This document shows, in pieces, positions 1 through 5,522 of a stretch of DNA of 5,535 nucleotides. Position numbers and translations under genes: made by a program. Below the pieces are notes generated by a model that saw only the letters and a list, made by a program, of their open reading frames with translations, ran no database searches and was not told where the DNA came from. Source of the stretch: Candidatus Aenigmatarchaeota archaeon (GTDB lineage Archaea; Aenigmatarchaeota; Aenigmatarchaeia; PWEA01; B50-G16); assembly GCA_003663345.1 (NCBI GenBank), contig QMZU01000052.1, forward strand, positions 1-5,535, given 5' to 3'. The first letter of the stretch is position 1, and each line of letters opens with the position of its first letter.

Positions 1-1716
1 ATATATCTCATCAGGTTCGATTCCTTCTTTGAGCATTTCATATATTCTATATCTCAGTTCCGAAACTTCCAATGCAACACTCTCTGGCACAGGTATCAAC
101 TCGCCTTCCCATGCCGGTATTGCGCTCTCCATGTCATCTACCGGTTCTACGTAAACCTTACCATCTTCAACAGAGAGTATCCTCCAGCTGCTTCCTTTAA
201 CGACAAAGGTTGTTCCTGGTGTTCCGTGTTCGGCAACGAATCCCTCATCCAGCACACCAACATCCTTTTTCTCAATATTGTCGATAACCCTGTACTGGAA
301 TGTGTCTGGAATCGTTGAAAGGTTTTCGAAGTAGTAGTTCCATGACTTCCTTTTCCTCCTCACTTTTGGTAACGTGTACAGGATTTTAAGGTCCTCAAGG
401 AAGTTCAGCACCTCGTCGAACTTCTCCTCTGTGAGGTTTGAGTAGAGATAGGAACGGGTGATGATGTTGTATATTCTTTTCCTGTCAAGGTCATAGTATT
501 CCAGAGATAATCCGATTATCTGGTTCGCAAGGACGTCCAAGGAGAGTTTATTGAACCGGATATCTTCGAGTTCGTTTGACATGGCTTTTCTTGCTATGAC
601 AACCGACTCGAGAATGTCGTCCGGATCTGCGGCTATTATTATTCCCTTGCTCTTCTCACCGACTCTGTGTCCGCTCCTGCCGATTCTCTGAACCAGTTTC
701 GAGACCTGCCTCGGGGACATGTACTGTATCACCAGATCTATGCTCCCGATATCTATACCTAATTCAAGAGAAGAGGTGCATATCAGGGCGCGCAATTCCT
801 CCTCCTTGAACTTCTTTTCAGCGTATACTCTCACATCCTTTGAGAGAGAACCGTGGTGTATATCGTGTTTGTAGTTCGTTTCTATCTTTCTCAACCGTGA
901 GCTCAGAACCTCTGCTGCTTCCCTCGTATTTGTGAAGACAAGTGTCCCTCTATGTGTCTCCACGAGTTCGTGGATTCTTCTGAGCCGTGCAGTTGCATCC
1001 TCACCGAGAAAGATTCTTTCCGAGAGTAATCTGTCCTCGGAAGTGGGTGATGGCGAATCCACGAGTATCTCCATATCCTTTGCTGTCATTGCCTTCACTA
1101 TGCCTATACTCCTTCCACCACCCAGAAATCTCGCGACCTCTTCCGGTGAACCAACGGTTGCGCTCAAACCGATTATCTGAAAATCTCCTGAAATCTCCTT
1201 GAGCCTTTCCAGTGCAATGGAGAGTTGTGTTCCCCTTTTGCTTTCGACAAGTTCGTGGACTTCGTCGACAACCACATGTTTCACGTTTTTGAGGTGTTCT
1301 CGCATCTTCGTTCCAGTAAGGATTGCCTGAAGCGTTTCGGGTGTTGTTATGAGGAGGTGTGGCGGGAACTCGACCTGCTTCCTTCTCTCGTAATCGGTCG
1401 TGTCGCCGTGCCTCACACCCACCTCAAGGTTCAGCTTCTCTGCCCACCATATCAGGCGGTCGAACATATCCCTGTTTAGAGCTTTCAATGGTGTTATGTA
1501 AAGTATTGATATCGGAGGTTCGTTCCTCTCATGAACCATTGAAAATATTGGCAGCATTGCTGATTCGGTCTTGCCTATACCTGTGGGTGCTATGATGAGG
1601 AGGTTCTCACCATCCATTATTCTTGGTATGGCCTTTTCCTGAACCAGAGTTGGTTCGGACCAACCTCTATCGGCTATCAGGTTCTGAATCTCTTTGGTTA
1701 AGGTTTTGAATGGCAT
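1..1716 (-). CDS. lhr: Lhr-family (large helicase-related) superfamily 2 ATP-dependent helicase, N-terminal 572 residues, 3' end outside window
   Basis: This is an ATP-dependent nucleic-acid helicase of the archaeal Lhr / DEAD-DEAH family. Relatives unwind DNA or RNA-DNA structures and are linked to repair or RNA processing. The reading frame is open to the window edge. Visible motifs in order: Q-motif region GWSEPTLVQ (18-26), Walker A APTGIGKT (43-50), motif Ia TPLKALNRD (75-83), Walker B DEVH (151-154), motif III SAT (185-187), motif IV FTNT (261-264), motif V TSSLELGIDIG (314-324) and motif VI QRIGRSGHR (343-351). After the two RecA domains, about 380-480 looks like a winged-helix region, and GFVAEHGTPGTTFVVKG (492-508) resembles the Lhr-core beta domain. 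Full-length relatives have roughly 850-950 residues, so about one third is missing. The ATG at 1716 is the first ATG after an in-frame stop near 1760 and begins shortly before the Q motif. It has no Shine-Dalgarno site, consistent with a leaderless mRNA. The Lhr family is confident; the subgroup (aLhr1, aLhr2 or another) is not. Confidence 0.93.
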   Translation of the reverse strand, partial: MPFKTLTKEIQNLIADRGWSEPTLVQEKAIPRIMDGENLLIIAPTGIGKTESAMLPIFSMVHERNEPPISILYITPLKALNRDMFDRLIWWAEKLNLEVGVRHGDTTDYERRKQVEFPPHLLITTPETLQAILTGTKMREHLKNVKHVVVDEVHELVESKRGTQLSIALERLKEISGDFQIIGLSATVGSPEEVARFLGGGRSIGIVKAMTAKDMEILVDSPSPTSEDRLLSERIFLGEDATARLRRIHELVETHRGTLVFTNTREAAEVLSSRLRKIETNYKHDIHHGSLSKDVRVYAEKKFKEEELRALICTSSLELGIDIGSIDLVIQYMSPRQVSKLVQRIGRSGHRVGEKSKGIIIAADPDDILESVVIARKAMSNELEDIRFNKLSLDVLANQIIGLSLEYYDLDRKRIYNIITRSYLYSNLTEEKFDEVLNFLEDLKILYTLPKVRRKRKSWNYYFENLSTIPDTFQYRVIDNIEKKDVGVLDEGFVAEHGTPGTTFVVKGSSWRILSVEDGKVYVEPVDDMESAIPAWEGELIPVPESVALEVSELRYRIYEMLKEGIEPDEIY

Positions 1717-1728
1717 CTGACCCAACCC

Positions 1729-1743
1729 TATAACAGTGTTATA
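1729..1743. repeat. 15-nt inverted repeat in the helicase promoter (possible operator)
   Basis: The sequence TATAACA-G-TGTTATA has two perfect 7-bp arms around one central base. It overlaps the downstream edge of the proposed helicase TATA box and covers roughly -10 to -25 relative to a start near the ATG. Archaeal repressors commonly bind there to block TFB or RNA polymerase. It is AT-rich and short, so chance is possible, and no regulator gene is adjacent. Confidence 0.4.
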
Positions 1744-1748
1744 TTTTT
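1739..1748 (-). promoter_or_regulatory. TATA box proposed for the Lhr helicase gene
   Basis: On the minus strand the sequence reads AAAAATATAA, ending 22 nt before the helicase ATG at 1716, with its centre about 28 nt upstream. This is the spacing expected between an archaeal TATA box and a start site at or next to the initiator codon. There is no Shine-Dalgarno motif in the short leader, which supports leaderless initiation. It implies that the helicase is transcribed separately from the upstream synthetase gene. Confidence 0.5.
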
Positions 1749-1766
1749 GCAGATTAACCTATCCGG

Positions 1767-1786
1767 AATAATATAGAAGTTAAAAG
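1767..1786 (-). terminator. Weak U-rich terminator candidate after the synthetase gene
   Basis: Just past the TAA of the synthetase alpha gene, the minus strand has short T tracts (CTTTTAACTTC, then TATATTATT) without a hairpin. Archaeal transcription can end at U-rich stretches alone, but the longest run here is only four T, so read-through into the helicase gene is quite possible. Confidence 0.25.
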
Positions 1787-1788
1787 AC

Positions 1789-3168
1789 TTATAAAACCTT
1801 CCTTAACCATTCCCCTCTCTTTACAAGAGCGGACATTGCTTTGACCGCTCTTTCCGGTGTGGGGTAGACCGGCAACCCTTCCTTTTCCAGTTCTCGAGTT
1901 TTTTCAAGTGTGTACTTCCCACCAGTAGCGCAGAACGTCATCGGCTTTCTGTACTTTCTCGATATCTTGACAAGTATCGGAACTATATCCTCGCCGAGCG
2001 TAGTTATCTGCAGAAGGACAATACATACTATTCCATCTATTCTCTCATTCCTGCAGAGGAGATCGAGTGTTTTCCTGTATCTCTCTGAATCAGCATCACC
2101 TGTCAGGTCGATCGGGTTTTTGATAATGGCATACTCAGGCACACATTTTCTCAATATCTCTTTGCTCTTTTTATCCAGCTCCACGAGATCGAACCCCTCC
2201 TTCTCTGCCTGGTCTGTTGCAACTATACCAAATCCTCCGCCATCCGTCACTATCATTATTCTTCTTCCTCCGGTCGGCTCCTGATAGGCGAGAGCCTTCG
2301 CGAAATCAAACAGTTCTTCGGTGGTCTTCGCCTCTATGATCCCGGACTGCCTGAAAGCTGCTGAATATACTCTGGCTGAACCTGCCATGCTTCCTGTATG
2401 TGATGAAACCGCTTCGGTCCCTTTCTTGGATTTCCCTGCCTTGAGGCATACCACAGGTTTCTTTTTTGAAACCTCTTTTCCGACCTTCATAAGTTTCTTG
2501 CCGTCTTCCGTACCCTCAAGGTAGATGGCTATCGATCCAGTCTTCTCATCCTCCTCCAGATACTTCATCAAATCTATCTCATCCACATCAATCTTATTCC
2601 CTATTGACATGAACTTGCTCACTCCTATACCCTCCTCGCCTATTGCGTCCATCATAACCGAACCGAATGCACCGCTCTGTGAGATGAATGCCACAGGACC
2701 CTCTACCGGTCTCTTCAACCTCTCCTCTGGAAGGAACATTGTATCAACTTTTGAGGAGGAATCATAAACACCCAGACAGTTTGGACCTATGACTCTCACC
2801 TTTCCTGTGATTATCCTTTTAACCCTCTCCTCCAGAGCATGATTTCCTATCTCACCGAAACCTGAGGTTATTATTACTGCGGCCTTTGTTCCTTTTTCCA
2901 CAACCTCTTCCATAACCTTTGGGACAGCGACAGCCGGGACAGCAACAACCACCAGATCCACGTCCGGTGTATCCAACACGCTTGGATAACATCTCCTTCC
3001 AAGTATTCTATCCGCTTTGGGGTTAACAGGATAAACCTTTCCACGGAAGTTCTTCACCAATACCCCGAATATGGTATTGCCTATCTTTCCCTCACTTCTG
3101 CTTGCACCGACCACCGCTATACTCTTCGGGTTGAAGAAATACTCCAAGTTCTTTGTATTCGGTTTCAT
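1789..3168 (-). CDS. acdA: ADP-forming acetate/acyl-CoA ligase (NDP-forming acyl-CoA synthetase), alpha subunit
   Basis: Together with an ATP-grasp beta subunit, this cytosolic enzyme converts acyl-CoA + ADP + Pi to acid + CoA + ATP, the substrate-level phosphorylation step of archaeal sugar and amino-acid fermentation. The 459 residues match the roughly 460 of stand-alone archaeal alpha subunits. Residues 1-130 are the Rossmann CoA-binding domain (VVGASR 19-24, NPKAD 49-53, IGPNCLGVY 127-135). Residues about 155-290 are the succinyl-CoA-synthetase-like ligase domain, with SQSGAFG (163-169), YLEGTEDG with Glu218, and SSHTGSMAGS (255-264). His257 is the expected phosphorylated histidine, at the same number as in the Pyrococcus furiosus alpha subunit. 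Residues 300-459 form the third domain (VTDGGGFGIVATD, NPIDLTGDAD). The start codon overlaps the aminotransferase stop (ATGA) and has GGAGG 7 nt upstream, so translation is probably coupled. No ATP-grasp domain is fused or adjacent, so beta must lie elsewhere. The acyl substrate cannot be read from the sequence. Confidence 0.93.
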   Translation of the reverse strand: MKPNTKNLEYFFNPKSIAVVGASRSEGKIGNTIFGVLVKNFRGKVYPVNPKADRILGRRCYPSVLDTPDVDLVVVAVPAVAVPKVMEEVVEKGTKAAVIITSGFGEIGNHALEERVKRIITGKVRVIGPNCLGVYDSSSKVDTMFLPEERLKRPVEGPVAFISQSGAFGSVMMDAIGEEGIGVSKFMSIGNKIDVDEIDLMKYLEEDEKTGSIAIYLEGTEDGKKLMKVGKEVSKKKPVVCLKAGKSKKGTEAVSSHTGSMAGSARVYSAAFRQSGIIEAKTTEELFDFAKALAYQEPTGGRRIMIVTDGGGFGIVATDQAEKEGFDLVELDKKSKEILRKCVPEYAIIKNPIDLTGDADSERYRKTLDLLCRNERIDGIVCIVLLQITTLGEDIVPILVKISRKYRKPMTFCATGGKYTLEKTRELEKEGLPVYPTPERAVKAMSALVKRGEWLRKVL

Positions 3169-4337
3169 CTCAATTCCTCCAGAGCGCTCTTCATTCTCTT
3201 CATCCCTTCTTTAATCCTCTCCAGAGATGTTGCATAACTGAGCCGTATGAAACCCTCACCGTACCGACCAAAATCCGACCCCGGAACAACAGCCACCTTT
3301 GCCTTATCGAGAAGGTATTCACAGAGTTCAACCGATTTCATTCTGTAATTGAACCTTGGGAACAGATAGAATGCTCCGCGCGGCTCGAGGACATCAAAAC
3401 CCTCTATCTCTCTCACTCTTTTCAGTATCAATTTTCTTCTCTCATCGTAACTTCTCCTCATCTCCTCTATGCATCTTTCACTCTCCTTATTTGTTAACGC
3501 CTCTGCCCCGGCTATCTGTGACATGGTGGGAGCACAGACGGTCGTATATGGATGAAGTTTGACCATCGCCTTTATGATATCCTCCGGGCCGCAGGCATAA
3601 CCCAATCTGAATCCCGGCATCGCGAAAGTTTTCGAGAAGCTGTGAAACGTTATAACATAATCCTCCATACCATTCAACGAACCTATGGATACATGCCTCT
3701 CACCGTAAATCAATTTCTCATACGCCTCATCCGATAATATCACGATATCATTCTCCACCGCCACCTCAGCTATCTCTTCCAGGATTCTTTTCCTCAACAC
3801 AGTGCCTGTTGGATTCGAAGGTGTGTTTATTATCATTGCTTTAACCCTTTCCGGATCCTTTATGGATTCGCGTATGGTGTCACCGTCCATATCAAAACCA
3901 TTTTCAAAACTGAGTCTGACTGATACAGGATATCCATTGAGTATTTCAACTGTTGGCATGTAACCCAGAAATCCGGGATCAGGGACAAGAACCTCCTCAC
4001 CCGGGTCTATCAGCGCTGCCAGTGAAAGAAATATTCCCTCCATGGAACCGCATGTGACAATTATATTCTCGTCACCTGCGTTTATTCCATTCTCCTTCCT
4101 GAGTTTCCTTATTATGGCTTCTTTCAGTTCACTTCTGCCAGAAGCAGGTGAGTAATGTGTCATCTCGCTATCCATCGCTTTCTTGACCGCTTCTCTGATA
4201 TGCTCTGGCGCGGAGAAGTCTGGCTCTCCGGGTCCGAACGATATTATCTCTCTATCCTCCTCGGCTATCTTCAATAACCTGACTATGTTTGCGCCAGGAA
4301 GTTCCACCTGCCTCTTGGATATTCTCGGTCTGACCAT
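3165..4337 (-). CDS. PLP-dependent class I/II aminotransferase (fold type I, aspartate/aromatic aminotransferase-like)
   Basis: This 390-residue enzyme of usual family length should move an amino group from an amino acid to a 2-oxo acid such as 2-oxoglutarate, using PLP in the cytosol. Key elements: FGPGEPDF (34-41) and YSPASG (62-67) near the substrate site; SMEG (98-101), phosphate-binding loop; PDPGF (119-123), with Phe123 stacking on the cofactor; NTPSNPTG (171-178), with Asn175; SDEAY (202-206), with Asp203 and Tyr206; SFSKTFAMPGFRLGY (233-247), with Lys236 as the Schiff-base lysine and Arg244 at the phosphate; and FIRLSYA (363-369), with Arg365 binding the substrate carboxylate. All catalytic residues are present. 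It is the first gene of an operon with the acyl-CoA synthetase alpha subunit, whose ATG overlaps this TGA. This suggests a catabolic transaminase feeding 2-oxo acids to fermentation, although a biosynthetic role is not excluded. The ATG at 4337 has a TATA-like box about 28 nt upstream and no Shine-Dalgarno site. Substrate specificity cannot be called. Confidence 0.93.
   Translation of the reverse strand: MVRPRISKRQVELPGANIVRLLKIAEEDREIISFGPGEPDFSAPEHIREAVKKAMDSEMTHYSPASGRSELKEAIIRKLRKENGINAGDENIIVTCGSMEGIFLSLAALIDPGEEVLVPDPGFLGYMPTVEILNGYPVSVRLSFENGFDMDGDTIRESIKDPERVKAMIINTPSNPTGTVLRKRILEEIAEVAVENDIVILSDEAYEKLIYGERHVSIGSLNGMEDYVITFHSFSKTFAMPGFRLGYACGPEDIIKAMVKLHPYTTVCAPTMSQIAGAEALTNKESERCIEEMRRSYDERRKLILKRVREIEGFDVLEPRGAFYLFPRFNYRMKSVELCEYLLDKAKVAVVPGSDFGRYGEGFIRLSYATSLERIKEGMKRMKSALEELR
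3176..3180 (-). promoter_or_regulatory. Strong Shine-Dalgarno site for the synthetase alpha gene
   Basis: The minus strand reads GGAGG 7 nt before the ATG at 3168, inside the last codons of the aminotransferase gene. Together with the ATGA stop-start overlap it fixes the synthetase start and shows that this gene is translated from an internal site on a shared mRNA. Confidence 0.8.
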
Positions 4338-4343
4338 AAGAGA

Positions 4344-4349
4344 TTTATT
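4344..4349 (+). promoter_or_regulatory. Weak TATA-like element for the zinc-ribbon gene
   Basis: TTTATT preceded by purines (AAGAGA) lies about 32 nt before the ATG at 4379 on the plus strand. The spacing would give a leader of only a few bases. The match to an archaeal box A is poor; I report it because the 41-bp divergent gap must contain a plus-strand promoter if the small gene is expressed. Confidence 0.25.
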
Positions 4350-4360
4350 GTTGTATCTGT

Positions 4361-4370
4361 TAAAATATTT
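4361..4370 (-). promoter_or_regulatory. TATA box proposed for the aminotransferase-synthetase operon
   Basis: On the minus strand AAATATTTTA is centred about 28 nt before the aminotransferase ATG at 4337. That places the predicted transcript start within a few bases of the initiator codon. The leader has no Shine-Dalgarno motif, consistent with leaderless translation. The element sits just upstream of the divergent zinc-ribbon start at 4379, so the two promoters nearly overlap. Confidence 0.5.
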
Positions 4371-4378
4371 GTGGTCAT

Positions 4379-4552
4379 ATGAAATGGAGAGAAGTGGCTC
4401 TGGTGTTATGCCCTAAGTGTGACAGGGAGCATCTGGTATCCCTCAAGGATGATGTTTGCAGGTGCAAGTGCGGTGAGGAGTTTCCAATCTTTTTCAGAGA
4501 TAAGCACTCGGAAGAGTTCGTAGCGAATCCTGATACAAGCCCTAGGTTCTAA
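4379..4552 (+). CDS. Small zinc-ribbon protein, 57 residues, function unknown
   Basis: A short complete frame runs from ATG at 4379 to TAA at 4550-4552. The protein has CPKC at 11-14 and a second knuckle CRCKCG at 27-32, so Cys11, Cys14 and two of Cys27, Cys29 and Cys31 could bind one zinc ion. The spacing CxxC-x12/14-C/CxCG is that of a zinc ribbon or rubredoxin-like knuckle. An acidic, aromatic segment (EEFPIFFRD, 33-41) and a polar tail follow. Such small proteins in archaea often bind nucleic acids or act as accessory subunits, but nothing here fixes a role. Base composition matches the genes to the left (30 G/C in 60 nt at 4381-4440), and its codons resemble theirs, which supports real coding. 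It is divergent from the aminotransferase gene across 41 bp and lies 23 nt before the methyltransferase gene. No strong Shine-Dalgarno site is visible. Confidence 0.72.
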   Translation: MKWREVALVLCPKCDREHLVSLKDDVCRCKCGEEFPIFFRDKHSEEFVANPDTSPRF

Positions 4553-4559
4553 TAAAATA
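4550..4559 (+). promoter_or_regulatory. Possible TATA-like element before the methyltransferase gene
   Basis: TAATAAAATA begins at the zinc-ribbon stop codon and is centred about 21 nt before the methyltransferase ATG at 4576. That is slightly close for a leaderless start, so co-transcription with the zinc-ribbon gene is equally plausible. AT-rich intergenic DNA yields such matches easily. Confidence 0.22.
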
Positions 4560-4575
4560 ATGAGACAGAGATATT

Positions 4576-5148
4576 ATGAAGAAAACATGGGATGATGTAT
4601 GGAGAGAAGGTGAGTCTTTAAACATATTCGGGAGAAGATTAAGGAGAGAACAGGCAAAAGCAATAAAGAAATTCTTACCCAAGAACGTGAAGAATGTTCT
4701 GGATGTAGGTTGTGGCTTAGGGAGGACGATGGATGTCTTCATGGAGTGCGGTTTGGATGTTGTCGGTATAGATGTCTCTCCAACAAGCATTAAAATATGT
4801 AAATCGAAAGGACTGAATGTTTTTCTTATGGATGGTTCAAAGACCGATTTTGAAAATAGAAGTTTTGACTTGGTATTTTCTGACGGGTTACTTGAACATT
4901 TTGAAGACTTTGAACCATTTGTGAAGGAATGGTGTAGAATAGCTGATAGATACGTAATGTTAACCCAACCAAACCATTTCTCAGTTTTGGGAAGAATCCT
5001 GAAATCTTTGAATAGACATACCGTAAAGGAGTATTCCTACAGAATAATTGATTTTGAAAGAGTTTTTAAAAAAAATAACTTCAAACTTCTGAAACGTGGA
5101 TCATATAATTTCAATGAGCAGTGGGTTCTTCTCTTTGAGAGGATATAG
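4576..5148 (+). CDS. Class I SAM-dependent methyltransferase (Methyltransf_11/UbiE-like), substrate unknown
   Basis: This 190-residue soluble protein should transfer a methyl group from S-adenosylmethionine to an unidentified acceptor. The Rossmann SAM fold is clear: motif I VLDVGCGLGR (41-50), the acidic end of strand 2 at GID (Asp66), motif II LMDGSKTDF (84-92) with Asp86 near the adenine, the motif IV region FDLVFSDGLLEHF (97-109), and a strand YVMLTQPN (126-133). The N-terminal helix with Trp5 and Trp9 is typical of small stand-alone members. No membrane segment or extra domain is seen. The ATG at 4576 lies 23 nt after the zinc-ribbon stop and has no strong Shine-Dalgarno site. An ATG at 4560 is in another frame and soon stops. 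The gene is much more AT-rich than those to its left (19 G/C of 60 at 4801-4860), which hints at a different origin. It contains an A8 run at 5068-5075. The family is confident; the substrate is open (small molecule, lipid, sugar or protein). Confidence 0.88.
   Translation: MKKTWDDVWREGESLNIFGRRLRREQAKAIKKFLPKNVKNVLDVGCGLGRTMDVFMECGLDVVGIDVSPTSIKICKSKGLNVFLMDGSKTDFENRSFDLVFSDGLLEHFEDFEPFVKEWCRIADRYVMLTQPNHFSVLGRILKSLNRHTVKEYSYRIIDFERVFKKNNFKLLKRGSYNFNEQWVLLFERI
5068..5075 (-). terminator. T8 run, possible terminator for the minus-strand gene at 5151-5522
   Basis: The plus-strand A8 run reads as TTTTTTTT on the minus strand, about 76 nt past the TAA of the unknown beta-rich gene. Archaeal RNA polymerase can stop at such runs without a hairpin. 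It lies inside the methyltransferase coding region, so the minus transcript would overlap the opposing mRNA in antisense. Confidence 0.35.
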
Positions 5149-5150
5149 GA

Positions 5151-5168
5151 TTATTTACTTTTCTTCTT
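5151..5168 (+). terminator. T-rich tract, possible terminator for the methyltransferase transcript
   Basis: Immediately after the methyltransferase TAG the plus strand is T-rich (TTATTTACTTTTCTTCTT), with several short T runs and no hairpin. This is compatible with factor-independent archaeal termination. The same bases encode the lysine-rich C-terminus of the opposing gene, so the T-richness may simply reflect Lys codons. Confidence 0.35.
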
Positions 5169-5522
5169 AGGATGCATTTCAAAGAAACTTTCTCTGGGTC
5201 CAACTTCTATTCCATCCGAAATTAAAATGCCTTCAACAACATATCTGCCCACCCCAAACATCTGATAATAAAATACATTCATTTCATGTCCCTTCTTCAA
5301 TTCAATTTCTTTTTCAAAAGTTTCACTCCATGTTTCATTACTGATCTTCAGGTAGAGTTTTGCCTTTCTTTTCCTGTCACTCCAAGTTTCAAGTTTGATT
5401 TTAATCCTATTGTGATTTATTGATTTGGTTGTCAGGGAGAACTCAAGAGGTGTTCTGTATTTCACTGTGACATTTACACCCTTGAATATTTCAGCTTCTT
5501 TATTCTCTGAATCATATTTCAT
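5151..5522 (-). CDS. Beta-rich protein of unknown function, possibly an Ig-like/CARDB-like domain; 5' end uncertain
   Basis: I do not recognise this 123-residue protein. From about residue 15 to 115 it alternates hydrophobic and charged residues in short strands (FKGVNVTVKY, RIKIKLETW, KAKLYLKI, SETFEKEIEL, GRYVVEGILI). This suggests a beta-sandwich like the Ig-like or CARDB modules of archaeal surface proteins. The C-terminus is basic (HPKKKSK). N-glycosylation sequons occur at NVT (17-19) and NET (62-64), which matter only if it is exported; no signal peptide or membrane segment is visible. The frame stays open from the ATG at 5522 to the window edge, so this could be the C-terminal domain of a longer protein. 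Alternatively, a TGATG overlap at the start could mean a coupled downstream gene. It is strongly AT-rich (17 G/C of 60 at 5281-5340), and its stop lies 2 nt from the opposing methyltransferase stop. Confidence 0.6.
   Translation of the reverse strand: MKYDSENKEAEIFKGVNVTVKYRTPLEFSLTTKSINHNRIKIKLETWSDRKRKAKLYLKISNETWSETFEKEIELKKGHEMNVFYYQMFGVGRYVVEGILISDGIEVGPRESFFEMHPKKKSK

Noticed and set aside
932..1595. Several plus-strand open frames of 71-84 codons within this span
   Set aside because: They lie antisense to helicase motifs III to VI and upstream coding sequence, have no recognisable domain or start signal, and read as low-complexity Ser/Leu/Pro shadows of the true gene.
1..1716. Hel308/Ski2-like or RecQ helicase instead of Lhr
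   Set aside because: Motif V LELGIDIG with QRIGRSGHR, and the GFVAEHG-type domain after the helicase core, fit Lhr better.
1910..2767. Plus-strand open frames opposite the synthetase gene (124, 67 and 80 codons)
   Set aside because: The minus-strand synthetase is full length with all catalytic motifs. These antisense frames have no family motifs and no ribosome binding sites.
3153..3737. Plus-strand open frames opposite the aminotransferase gene
   Set aside because: They overlap a complete aminotransferase and have shadow-like composition.
4183..4416. Plus-strand 77-codon frame spanning the aminotransferase start and the divergent gap
   Set aside because: Most of it is antisense to the aminotransferase, and it overlaps the better-supported zinc-ribbon gene in another frame.
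4560..4595. ATG at 4560 as an alternative methyltransferase start
   Set aside because: It is out of frame with the methyltransferase and reaches TGA after a few codons.
4542..4790. Minus-strand 82-codon frame with a hydrophobic middle
   Set aside because: It is antisense to SAM motif I of the methyltransferase, and the apparent membrane segment comes from the complementary strand of a coding helix.
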